Below are positions 45,236 to 53,168 of a stretch of DNA of 64,000 bases, one piece after another. The stretch comes from Umezawaea beigongshangensis. Its GTDB lineage: Bacteria; Actinomycetota; Actinomycetes; Mycobacteriales; Pseudonocardiaceae. The DNA is taken from contig NZ_JAEIOJ010000009.1 of assembly GCF_016464305.1 (NCBI RefSeq), positions 1 to 64,000 of the forward strand, read 5' to 3'. Below the pieces are notes generated by a model. That model was not told the DNA's origin and ran no database searches. It saw only the letters and a list, made by a program, of their open reading frames with translations. Both the position numbers and the translations under genes were made by a program. Position 1 is the first letter of the stretch. Every line of letters begins with the position of its first letter.

Positions 45236-46136
45236 CTATTTCTTCGCTTCGGCGATGACGTGCTCGACGGCCTCGACGGCGATCGCGGGCTGCTTGAGGT
45301 AGATGTAGTGATCACTGTCGGCAGCCACGACGGGCTCGCTGCGGCTGGACAGGTCGAGCCATTTCTCCTGCCCCTTGGTCCACGCGTTTTCCAGGGCCTC
45401 GCCGTACTGCGGGATCTGCTCGGCGAGGTAGGGCTGTCCGTGCTGGATCACGACGACCGGGATGTCGCCGGCGTAACCCACCTCTCCGTCCTGAACGGAC
45501 AGCTGTTCCGGATTCTGGCCGGTGTAGCCCGCGACGGCCCCCGCGCGAGCTTCAGCCGCCGGCCCGGTGGCGGACTCCGGGATTCCCGCACCGGTGTCGG
45601 CGACGATGGTCGACGGGGTGGCGTCCACCAGGACCAGCCCCCGCGACGCGGTCGCGGTGCGCGGGGGTGTAACGGGCGGCGATCAGGCCGCCCACGGAGT
45701 GCCCGGCCAGCACGACCGGGCGGCCACCGGACACGCGGTCCAGCACCCCGGTCAGGACGTTGCCGCTGCTCTCGAGCGTCTGCGGGCCCGGCGGCTGGTC
45801 GCTGGCGCCTTCGCCGAGCCGGTCGTAGGAGCAGACCCGGCCCTTCTCGCTCAGTTCCTTCTGGAAGGCGGCCATTTTGTCCAGGCCGTCGCCGAGCCCG
45901 GCGAGCAGGACCACGACCGGTCGGCCGTCGACCTGAGTGCCCGAGCAGGACACGTTCACCGACCGGCCCTCGACGGTGATCGCCGTGGTACCGGAAACCT
46001 GGCCCTGATCGGCGCTTCCGGCACCGACCGCCGCCGGGGTGCCCTGCTCCGAGGCCTCGTCGCACCCGGCCAGCACCGGCCCGGCCATGACGCACAACAG
46101 TGCGGCGACGGCGGTTGCCTTGACATCGCGGAACAT
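45236..46136 (-). pseudogene. Alpha/beta hydrolase lipoprotein with a one-base frameshift
   Basis: From ATG 46136 a lipoprotein signal (TAVAALLCVMAGPVLAGCDE, lipobox LAGC) leads into VVVLLAGLGDGLDKMAAFQK, SYDRLGEGASDQPPG and the nucleophile elbow VVLAGHSVGGLIAARYTPAH. At 45636-45646 the sense leaves the frame: removing one C from the five-C run restores GLVLVDATPSTIVADTGAGI, then DIPVVVIQHGQPYLAEQIPQ and the catalytic His in SDHYIYLKQP. Everything else is well conserved, so this is either a very recent inactivation, slippage, or a sequencing error in a homopolymer. Confidence 0.75.
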
Positions 46137-46302
46137 CTTTTCTCCAGTAATGGTTTCGACGTGAACCGATCTGGATTTCACGGCCCGAACGCCAGGGGAT
46201 CGGCGGACTCTTGATCGTCACCACTGAGTGGACACTTGCGCGCAGATCGAGCTCGCGGAGAATGAAGCGCGGCACCCACCGCCGCGAGCATCGACTATAC
46301 CT

Positions 46303-46352
46303 ATAACTAAGTTAAATTATCGCTGCGGCTCAGTATGCCTGAACCTTGTTAA
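46303..46352. promoter_or_regulatory. Paired TetR-type operators, copy C (orphan)
   Basis: ATAAC-TAA-GTTAA (46303-46315) and TGAAC-CTT-GTTAA (46340-46352), 37 bases start to start, followed by GGTGTCAACC exactly as in copy A. No TetR or MDR gene remains on either side, so this is an orphaned promoter of the same family. Confidence 0.65.
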
Positions 46353-46602
46353 GGTGTCAACCGTCATCTCCGCACCCCTGGTGGTCGCCCCGGCGTTCCT
46401 CCTGCTCCGGCTTGTCGACATCTGCGCGATGCGGCTGCTTCGGCCTGACCGACAGCCTCGACCTCGAGCTCGTCACCCGCGCTCGGCCGGGCCGGGTCGC
46501 ATGCGCCCCGCCATGTCACAACGTCGCGTCGACGCCCCTCACCGGTCGCTACGTTCGGCTGTCGCCGAGGTCACCTCGCCGAAAACGGGGTTGGAACGCG
46601 AA

Positions 46603-46646
46603 AAACTCGCCCTGCTCGGATCTTCGAATCCGAGCAGGGCGAGTTT
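46603..46646. terminator. 18-bp perfect hairpin, probable intrinsic terminator
   Basis: AAACTCGCCCTGCTCGGA at 46603-46620 pairs with 46629-46646 over an eight-base TTCG-containing loop. The A-tract before and TTT within the right arm let it work in both directions. Confidence 0.75.
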
Positions 46647-46734
46647 CGTCGAATAACCGAACTAAACACTCACGACCCTGACCCCAGCGGGGTCCGGGGT
46701 ACCGCCCCAACAAGCCACCTGCCGAGCGGAACCA

Positions 46735-46761
46735 GTGGGCTGAAAGGTCCCTTCAGCCCAC
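46735..46761. terminator. 10-bp hairpin, probable terminator of the MDR reductase
   Basis: GTGGGCTGAA (46735-46744) and TTCAGCCCAC (46752-46761) with a seven-base loop. It lies downstream of the leftward reductase (stop at 46919), about 158 bases beyond its stop codon. Confidence 0.55.
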
Positions 46762-46918
46762 GCCGAGCGATGGATCCGGTGCTGTGTCCCTCACCGCAAG
46801 AGCACCCGATGGCATTACCCGGCGGAAACCGCACCGCCCCGGCTCGCGCCCAACCCGGTCTGCCGGGCGAACCGGCCCACAGCCAACTCGTACTCCCTCG
46901 AGTTCCGGGCATCGGCGC

Positions 46919-47890
46919 TCAGGGGCGGACGAGCACCTTCCCGACCGCGCCGTTCTCCACAGCCTCTTGCGCCGCGACTATGTCGTCGAGTCCGTAGTCG
47001 GAGATGGGCAGCGCGGACAACGCGTTCACCTCGATGGCGGCATTCACCCAGGACAACAATCGCTTGAAATCATCCGGGGAGACGGTGTACATCAGCGCGA
47101 ACTGAATAGTCGCGTTCGCCACCGCCAACGGCAGAATCGGGATCCTGGGCTGTTCGGACTCCCCGGCGTACACGGCGATCGTGGCATTGGGCGCCAGGAC
47201 GGCGGCGTCGGTTTCGATGTTCGCCCCCAACGCGACCTCAACGATTCGATCGACACGTCCGACGGATTCCAAAATCCTTTTAGCGACGTTCTCCTCGCGG
47301 TAGTTCAGCACGAGGTCGGCTCCCGCGGCACGCGCCAGCTCGCCCTTCTCCGGGGAGCTGACCGTCGTGATCACCCGGGCCCCCGCGTGCTTCGCCAACT
47401 CGATGGCGAAGTGCCCGACGGCTCCCGCGCCTCCCGCGACCAGGACCGTCCGCCCACGTACCGCGCTGGGATCGCCGCCGAGGCAGTACGCCGCGGTGAG
47501 CGCGGGCACGCCGAGGCAGGCGCCGAGCTCGTCCGACGCGTTGTCGGCGAGCGGAACCACTTTGTCCGCCGGTACCACCACGAACTCCGCGGCCGTGCCG
47601 TACGGGTTCTCGGCCGCGGCGAGGTAGAGCCATACGCGTTGACCGACGGCGAGCCCGGTCACCCCAGGGCCGATGGCATCCACCCGGCCGGCGCCGTCGT
47701 GGTGCGGAACCTGGAAGTCGTCGGGAGCGCGGCCGGTGAGTCCGGCGCGGGCCTTCCAGTCCGTGGGGTTCACGCCGGAGGCCGAAATCGCGACGCGGAC
47801 CTCCCCCCACCGGGGTGCGGGCACGTCCAGCTCGACGACCTCGAGCACGTCCCGGGCCGGCCCGGTGGTCCGATAAATTGCTGCCCTCAT
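46919..47890 (-). CDS. Zinc-independent MDR quinone oxidoreductase
   Basis: 323 aa. GroES-like half: RAAIYRTTGPARDVLEVVEL, VRVAISASGVNPTDWKARAG, PHHDGAGRVDAIGPGVTGLA. Rossmann half: RTVLVAGGAGAVGHFAIELA followed by KHAGARVITTVSSPEKGELA, with a Ser-Ser pair suited to NADP phosphate. No zinc-binding Cys. ATG 47890 is preferred since GAGGT precedes it; ATG 47899 is possible. Reduces quinones or enones with NADPH. No partner gene; hairpins downstream probably end the transcript. Confidence 0.88.
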   Translation of the reverse strand: MRAAIYRTTGPARDVLEVVELDVPAPRWGEVRVAISASGVNPTDWKARAGLTGRAPDDFQVPHHDGAGRVDAIGPGVTGLAVGQRVWLYLAAAENPYGTAAEFVVVPADKVVPLADNASDELGACLGVPALTAAYCLGGDPSAVRGRTVLVAGGAGAVGHFAIELAKHAGARVITTVSSPEKGELARAAGADLVLNYREENVAKRILESVGRVDRIVEVALGANIETDAAVLAPNATIAVYAGESEQPRIPILPLAVANATIQFALMYTVSPDDFKRLLSWVNAAIEVNALSALPISDYGLDDIVAAQEAVENGAVGKVLVRP

Positions 47891-48283
47891 GCACCTCATG
47901 ATGCCCGGTCATGGTGGAGCGCGGCACAATCCCGTTGTGGCTTTGCTCACGAATGCTGATGTCGGTTGCTCGTCAAATCCGACGACGGCACGATCGGTGG
48001 GCAAGTCGCGTTCGCGAATCTCGACAGCCCCGCTGGACCAGGCCTTGAGCTGGCCGTTCGGCCTGGTGAGCGTCGAGGGCGGGGTCTGGGTTCGACGACA
48101 CCGCACACGTGCACCAGAGCCTTGTACCTCTGCGATTCACCGACAAACGACGTCACAATTCACGGACACAGCCACCGTTGCGGCGGAGTTGGTCGCACCG
48201 TCATCCCCCTCCCTGCCCGGCGGCCAAGAGTGATCATCGCCATACCGGAACCGCTCAGCCAACGAGGTCAGCGGGGGCCATTC
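47891..48283. other. Intergenic stretch without a clear gene
   Basis: About 390 bases. Both strands have moderately long frames (for example minus-strand LKAWSSGAVEIRERDLPTDR) but none has a convincing start, ribosome site or family match. It should hold the promoter of the MDR reductase. Confidence 0.45.
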
Positions 48284-48641
48284 GTGAGCAGGACCGACGA
48301 CCCGGTGGTGACCGACCCCCTGAGCGAGCGCGAAGTCCTCGCCATTCAGCACCTGATCGCCGAGATCGCGTTCGCCTTCGACAGCGGCGGCGGTTGTACC
48401 GAACCGGCTGAGCGAACCGCTGGCCGACGACGTTCGGTACCAGAACCCCGGGAAGACGTACCTCCACAGCCTGGCGGAGCTCGTGGACACCCTCGAGAAC
48501 TCGGCCGACCCCGCGTTGAGCCACCACCTGTCCACCACGGGCGTCCAGCCGGCTCCTGTTGTGCCTGCTCGGTTCCCGTTTCGGCCGAAGCGGGACAAGA
48601 CGGTGGAAGGGTCGTGGTGCCGATCGACGTGTGAACAGTGA
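48284..48641 (+). pseudogene. NTF2/SnoaL-like protein, frameshifted
   Basis: GTG 48284 gives PLSEREVLAIQHLIAEIAFA, FDSGGGC; after a shift at about 48400 another frame continues LSEPLADDVRYQNPGKTYLH and SLAELVDTLENSADPALSHH to TGA 48639-48641. The first helix and the ADD...Y block fit the SnoaL/NTF2 fold. The later strands are missing. Confidence 0.55.
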
Positions 48642-48648
48642 ACCCTTG

Positions 48649-48735
48649 TCATCGTGGTTGGCGGCGGTTCTCGATGTGGTGCGGGACGAGGACGGCCGCG
48701 ACGATCGCGGTGGCCCGGCGTGGGCTGTCGGTTCG
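48649..48735 (-). pseudogene. IS5-family transposase, C-terminal remnant
   Basis: Minus strand RRATAIVAAVLVPHHIENRR with stop: the same terminus as the relic at 6154-6617 (CCPRRATAIVAAVLVPHHIE). Only about 25 residues survive. Confidence 0.65.
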
Positions 48736-48754
48736 GTCTGGGCGGTGTGTCAGG

Positions 48755-48850
48755 CGGCTTCGTACTCGTCGGGGGCTGCCCCAGCCGAGGTCCTTCTGGA
48801 TGCGCTCGGTGTTGTAGAACCCGTCGATGTATCTGCGCGGCAACTGCGAC
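48755..48850 (-). pseudogene. IS3-family OrfB, C-terminal remnant
   Basis: Minus strand RRYIDGFYNTERIQKDLGWG followed, in a shifted frame, by SPDEYEAA and stop; this is the well-known C-terminus of IS3-type transposases. It abuts the IS5 relic. Confidence 0.65.
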
Positions 48851-49039
48851 GCCCTGCACACCGCAAGCGGCACGTCCCTGTGGGAACCGGACGTGCAGGC
48901 CGTGCTGGCGCGCGCCGGGCCGAGTCCGGGCACCGCCGGACAGGTCACCGCCGCCATCGACCGCGTCCAGCAGATCTGGGCTGCGCCTGCCGCGTGGTGC
49001 TGGTGTCCACCACGCGGCTGGTCGCCTCCCCATCCCCGC

Positions 49040-49260
49040 TGGCAGTGCTTGTCCTGCCGTCGGCCCCGACCGGCCTACCCCTGGGATCGGGTGGCAGCGG
49101 ATCCAGTTCGGCCCGCTGGGCATCGGTGGTGTCGGACGGATGACGGCCCGTCCTGCGGTGGGGCTGACGGGGAAACCGCCGGAAGATGATGCGGAGCACC
49201 TGCGGTAGCAGCACCTGCGAGCACCGCTTCGATGGCACGAGAACTCCTCGCGGCGCGGCG
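49040..49260 (-). pseudogene. IS5-family transposase, N-terminal (DUF4096) remnant
   Basis: HPSDTTDAQRAELDPLPPDP followed by RGRPVGADGRTS matches the start of the relic at 16340-16625 (YPTDVTDAQWAELDPLLPDP). A short inverted repeat, AGAACTCC at 49240-49247 with complement 49284-49291, and the following bases resemble the hairpin region at 16630-16700. Confidence 0.65.
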
Positions 49261-49356
49261 CTCAGCACGCGTGTGATGTGCCGGGAGTTCTTTCGTGTGC
49301 GCACCGAAGGGGCCACCGTCCGCATCAGGTGGGTGCGAGCACGTGGAGGACCAGGT

Positions 49357-51615
49357 TCAGAGGAACAGCGGTACGGGATTGAGGTCCTCGTAGGCCATCG
49401 GGCTGCTCAGGCGGCCGAGCTGGACGGGTACGTCGTAGAGCCTGCCGGGTGCGAAGCGCGCCCAGAACCCCCGCATGCCCGGCACGACGACCTTCACCAC
49501 GGGCAGGCCGATGTCCGGGCGGGTCTGGTCGAGCAGCAGCACGTCCAGATCTGCGCTTTGCAGCCGCTGCTGCACCGTGCGGACGTCGGTCAGCAGGTCG
49601 GGCGAGTGCGCGTAGTCGTAGTCGCCGGGTCCGAGCGCGGGTCGCGCGGGGTCGGGCAGCAGGTGCGGTTGGTCGTCGGTCGTGGCCTCGCGGAACCACC
49701 ATTGCGCGTCGGGGTCGTCCCAGCCGTAGCGGCCGTCTGCTCCGGTGTCCAGGACCGCCGGCATCAGCTGGTTGAGCTCGCTCAGCGCGCGGCGCAGTGC
49801 GACGGCGGGGTCCAGGTGCGCGCCGCATCCGAGCACGATCTCCTCGCGCGTGTGGCCGGTGCGCCGGGACAGGGCCACCATCGCGGGCACCCCGATGTCG
49901 GAGGTGACGTCGAGCACCCACACCTCGCGACCCAGGCTGGCGTGGACCTGGCGCAGTTCGGCGGTCCACGGGTCGCCGAAGGCGTCCGGGTCGACCGCCG
50001 GTTGCCGGGTCCGGTTGTACCACCACAGCGCGACGGCGTCGCGTTCCACCACTTCCAGCATGCCCTGCAGCACCGCGTCCTCCAGGCACCCTCCTGCGGC
50101 GTTGCCGTTGGAGTCGGCGAGCACGTACACCGGTCCCGGTTGTGCGGGCACGCCGAAGTACAGCATCGCGGTCGGGAGCAGCCGGTGCTCGCCGCGGGTC
50201 AGCGACCACACCGGGGTCCAGTCCAGCACCGCGTCCTCGTCGAAGGGGTCGCAGACGAACTGGAACGCCCCGTGGTGGGTGTTGGTGCGGGCGCGGTCGG
50301 TGTACTGGTGGCGGTGGTAGAGCTGGCAGGCGTTCGGGTGCACCGCTGCCTCGCCCAGCGATCGGTAGCTGCCGCGCACCCGTTCCTCGTCGCCGTCGTG
50401 GTGGCCGCTGTGCCGCTCCAGCGCCTCGCACAGCGCGCTCACCTCGGCCTGCAGCGGCGTGACGCCCTTGCCGCCGTTGTGGGTCCGCAACGCCGACCGC
50501 AGCCGCTGTGCGCCTCGCCGCCCCAGCGCGGTGGTGGGACCGGAGCGGAAAGAGTTGAAGAACGCGGGACCTCGGGGGTCGCGCCGCAGTTCCTTGACCA
50601 CCCCGGTCACCGGGCTGACGAGGTGGCGGTAGGTGTCGAGCACCTGCTCGGGCGGCAGTGCTCGGTGCCCACCGCCCGTGGTGTGGGCCTTGGCGCGAGA
50701 GCACAGGAGCACCGGTCGTCGAGTCCGCTCGCGCACCAGTTCCGGATCGCCGCAGGACGGGCACTGCGGGCGCGGGCGCACCTCGTGGTGCCGGCCGGTC
50801 AGATCGCGGCTGTCGAACGTCCACACGGCACGCCGGTCGCGGTGCTGCCCGGCGGTCAGCCACGTGACCGCCTGCAGTGCCACCAGGTTGACCGCGACGG
50901 CGGCCAACGGCGGCAGGGTCGCCGCGGGACGGGGCACCGGGCCGGTCAGTCCCAGCGCGCCGAGCACGTGCGCCTCGGCGGGTCGGTTGACCCACAGCCG
51001 CGCGGCCAGGCAGTGCCAGCACGCGCCCTGCCCCGGCGTGAAGACCGGCCCCAGCCACACCCGCACGCCCGTCGGCTTGGCCAGCAACCACGGCCGGCCG
51101 CAGGCGCGGTGCACCGCGTCGACCTCCGAGAGTTCCTCGGACAGGTAGTCATCGCACAGCACCACTGACAACTCCGCCGCCTCGTCGTCGCCGACCACGA
51201 CGAGTCCGGCCGTGCGCAGCGCGTGCGCAGCGGCCGAGTCGGCGTGCGCACCCAGCAGCACGACACGGCCGGGCCTCGGGCCGGCCTCGACGGCGTCCAC
51301 GCCCACCGCGTCCCAGTAGGCCAGAGCTTCGGCACTCGCTCGGAGCGGAGTCGGCGCTCGCAGAGCGAGCAGGCCGGCGTCGGCGAGGCGGGACAGCAGT
51401 CCGGCGACCTGCTCGGCCGGGACGTCCTCGGGCAGCTCCCGGCACAGCGCGGCGAAGTCCCTGGTGCCGTCCAGCAGTGGCACCAGGGACTCCAGGTGGG
51501 AGCCTCGCAGCGCGGTCGCGCCGTCCTCCGACAGCACGTACACCGCGTCGCCCGGCACCACCGCCGTGCTCAGGTGCCGTTTGAACCCGACCAGCGGTCG
51601 CGGTGCGTCGTTCAC
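49357..51615 (-). CDS. Fused TOMM cyclodehydratase (RRE/E1-like plus YcaO)
   Basis: 752 aa. Residues 1-90 form a winged-helix RiPP recognition element (VGFKRHLSTAVVPGDAVYVL, LESLVPLLDGTRDFAALCRE). Residues 110-330 are the ThiF/E1-like partner with the zinc tetrad CWHC (199-202) and CPSC (285-288). From about 350 comes the YcaO domain: SALCEALERHSG and LEDAVLQGMLEVVERDA are its ATP/Mg-binding glutamate motifs, with ALRRALSELNQ later; the C-terminus ends in a proline-containing NPVPLFL, as needed for catalysis. It converts Cys, Ser or Thr of a precursor peptide into azolines using ATP. GTG 51615 overlaps the stop of the precursor gene (GTGA). No azoline dehydrogenase, protease or transporter gene lies nearby. 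Confidence 0.88.
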   Translation of the reverse strand: MNDAPRPLVGFKRHLSTAVVPGDAVYVLSEDGATALRGSHLESLVPLLDGTRDFAALCRELPEDVPAEQVAGLLSRLADAGLLALRAPTPLRASAEALAYWDAVGVDAVEAGPRPGRVVLLGAHADSAAAHALRTAGLVVVGDDEAAELSVVLCDDYLSEELSEVDAVHRACGRPWLLAKPTGVRVWLGPVFTPGQGACWHCLAARLWVNRPAEAHVLGALGLTGPVPRPAATLPPLAAVAVNLVALQAVTWLTAGQHRDRRAVWTFDSRDLTGRHHEVRPRPQCPSCGDPELVRERTRRPVLLCSRAKAHTTGGGHRALPPEQVLDTYRHLVSPVTGVVKELRRDPRGPAFFNSFRSGPTTALGRRGAQRLRSALRTHNGGKGVTPLQAEVSALCEALERHSGHHDGDEERVRGSYRSLGEAAVHPNACQLYHRHQYTDRARTNTHHGAFQFVCDPFDEDAVLDWTPVWSLTRGEHRLLPTAMLYFGVPAQPGPVYVLADSNGNAAGGCLEDAVLQGMLEVVERDAVALWWYNRTRQPAVDPDAFGDPWTAELRQVHASLGREVWVLDVTSDIGVPAMVALSRRTGHTREEIVLGCGAHLDPAVALRRALSELNQLMPAVLDTGADGRYGWDDPDAQWWFREATTDDQPHLLPDPARPALGPGDYDYAHSPDLLTDVRTVQQRLQSADLDVLLLDQTRPDIGLPVVKVVVPGMRGFWARFAPGRLYDVPVQLGRLSSPMAYEDLNPVPLFL

Positions 51616-51818
51616 CCGGCGATCGGCAGCGCCGGGGTCGTGCGATCCGCCGCGACTGCACCGCAGCCGGACACCGGCGCCGGCGGCTCGCCCCAGCACG
51701 TGTTGGTCGGTACCGCGACGTTCTCGGCCCCGGTGGTCTGCCATTCGTCGAACAGGTCGACCACCAGCTCCGGCACCTCGGCCGGCCGCACCCCGAACGC
51801 AGTTGCGAAATCGTTCAC
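51612..51818 (-). CDS. Candidate azole/azoline-containing RiPP precursor peptide
   Basis: 68 aa from GTG 51818, with GAGGGGG six bases upstream. The acidic, helix-forming N-terminal part (MNDFATAFGVRPAEVPELVV, DLFDEWQTTGAEN) looks like a leader for the partner's recognition element. The C-terminal part has the only two Cys (NTCWGEPPAP, VSGCGAVA), one Ser and three Thr after the leader, ending TTPALPIAG. A Cys-Trp-Gly and Gly-Cys-Gly context favours cyclodehydration. The gene overlaps the cyclodehydratase by GTGA, so the pair is co-translated. I do not recognise the core from any named TOMM. That it is the substrate is an inference from linkage and composition. Confidence 0.7.
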   Translation of the reverse strand: MNDFATAFGVRPAEVPELVVDLFDEWQTTGAENVAVPTNTCWGEPPAPVSGCGAVAADRTTPALPIAG

Positions 51819-51910
51819 GACAACCCCCTCATCATTGTTTCCCGTTCACCCCTGCCCTCCACAGTGCCCCAGAGGCGGACGGTTGGCCACCCTTCACAGA
51901 GCAGACCTCT

Positions 51911-52379
51911 GACCCGCCACGCCTCTGGCCGCGTCCGGCTGACGCAGGCCCGGGTGGTGCTCGCGCAGTCGGTGGGCGGGGCCGGGTCGGTGGGCCGGTC
52001 CGGTTCACCGTTGCCGACGCTGTGGGGTGCTAGGGGCTGTTTGGGCCAGGAGCTGCTCCTCATGCACGTGTGGGACTCGGGCCCGGTGCGCCAGACGGAA
52101 CTGATCGCGGTGCTGAACTCCGACTCGGCGACCGTCACCGGGATGGTGCAGCGCCTGGAAAAGGCGGGCTCGGTCGAACGGACGCCCGATCCCGTGACGG
52201 GAGGGCCACACTGGTGTCCTCCATCTCCGCGGGCGACGCCATGCAGGCAGAGATCGAGCGGATGTGGCACGACCTGGAGACATCGACTGTCGGCGACCTG
52301 CCCCGGCACTCTGGCACCGTCGCTGGACCCGCTCGCCAAGATCGAAACCAACCTGGCGGCTGCGCCCGCCAGGTCCTGA
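51911..52379 (+). pseudogene. MarR-family regulator, frameshifted
   Basis: Divergent from the RiPP pair. The main frame has LGQELLLMHVWDSGPVRQTE and LIAVLNSDSATVTGMVQRLE, KAGSVERTPDPVTG, a MarR winged helix; the wing continues one frame over as ATLVSSISAGDAMQAEIERM and WHDLETSTVGDLPRHS, then back to DPLAKIETNLAAA and stop 52379. At least two shifts. In intact form it could have regulated the RiPP operon. Confidence 0.7.
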
Positions 52380-52427
52380 AGGCGAGGTGCTCGGCTTGAT
52401 GTCGACGTTCTGCGGGTGTCGGCCAGC

Positions 52428-52697
52428 TCAGTCCACAGAGGACGTTTCCAGCGCCGCCACCCGCTCGGTCTCGCGGATCGAGGCCGTCAGCCGCTCGCGC
52501 ACGTAGCACTTCCACATCGGTCCGATCAGCCGCACCAGCACTCTCGGGCCCGGTTCCGGCGTGAAGTGGTAGGAGCAGCGCATCGCCACGCCACCGTCCA
52601 GGACGGGCATGAAGGTCCACGAGCCCTTGGCGCGCTTCACCAGCAGCCGCAGCACGTTGGTGAAATCGGTTACCTCGTAGGCGAAGTGCTGGGGACC
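52428..52697 (-). pseudogene. SRPBCC (polyketide cyclase-like) protein, C-terminal remnant
   Basis: FAYEVTDFTNVLRLLVKRAK, GSWTFMPVLDGGVAMRCSYH and LVRLIGPMWKCYVRERLTAS are the last strands and long helix of a START-like SRPBCC protein. Upstream it is fused in frame to IS5 transposase sequence at 52697, so the head was replaced by the insertion event. Confidence 0.65.
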
Positions 52698-52985
52698 CGA
52701 TGCGGCGCTGATGATCACAACAAGCAAGAGCCCCAGTACGTCCATGGCGATGTGCCGCTTGCGCCCCTTGATCTTCTTGCTCGCATCGACACCCTGGTTG
52801 GATGCCATTGACATGGCGACAGGTTTTCGCGCTCTGGAGCCGATGATCGCAGCCGTCGGAGTGGTTTCCCGTTCACGTGCAACACGGATCTGGTCGCGCA
52901 GCAGGTCGTGTACCGCCTCGGCGGCGCCGTCGACCTCCGATTTGGCGCAGTAGCCATAAACCGTCTTGCAAGGTGGGAAGCTGCT
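52698..52985 (-). pseudogene. IS5-family transposase, internal fragment
   Basis: Minus strand: YCAKSEVDGAAEAVHDLLRD, QIRVARERETTPTAAIIGSR, then after a frame change ASNQGVDASKKIKGRKRHIA and MDVLGLLLVVIISAAS, consecutive blocks of IS5 (IS427-group) transposases including the first catalytic region, in degenerate form. It joins SRPBCC sequence at its 3' side. Confidence 0.65.
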
Positions 52986-53168
52986 CGGCTGATATGCCCA
53001 CGCGATGCCGCTCCGGCGCGTACAGGATCGTGATCACGATCTCCGACAAGTCGTGCACCCGCGCCGCGACTCCGGTCCGCTCCGGGCTGCACGCCACGCC
53101 GTCAGCCCGCCTCGATGAACGCCCACTGACGCTGAGGACGCGGGACAGGAACGTCAATCCTGTCGTGC

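Larger units (their letters stand above)
46353..46918. other. Gene-free stretch with two terminator-like hairpins
   Basis: No supportable CDS; short frames such as LDLELVTRARPGRVACAP are probably debris. Two hairpins are described separately. The stretch separates the orphan operator from the leftward MDR reductase whose stop is at 46919. Confidence 0.5.

Noticed and set aside
47909..48156. Small minus-strand ORFs upstream of the MDR reductase
   Set aside because: No ribosome site, no recognisable domain, and competing frames on the other strand of equal quality.
49186..51168. 660-codon plus-strand frame opposite the YcaO gene
   Set aside because: Antisense to a gene with unmistakable RRE, zinc and YcaO motifs.
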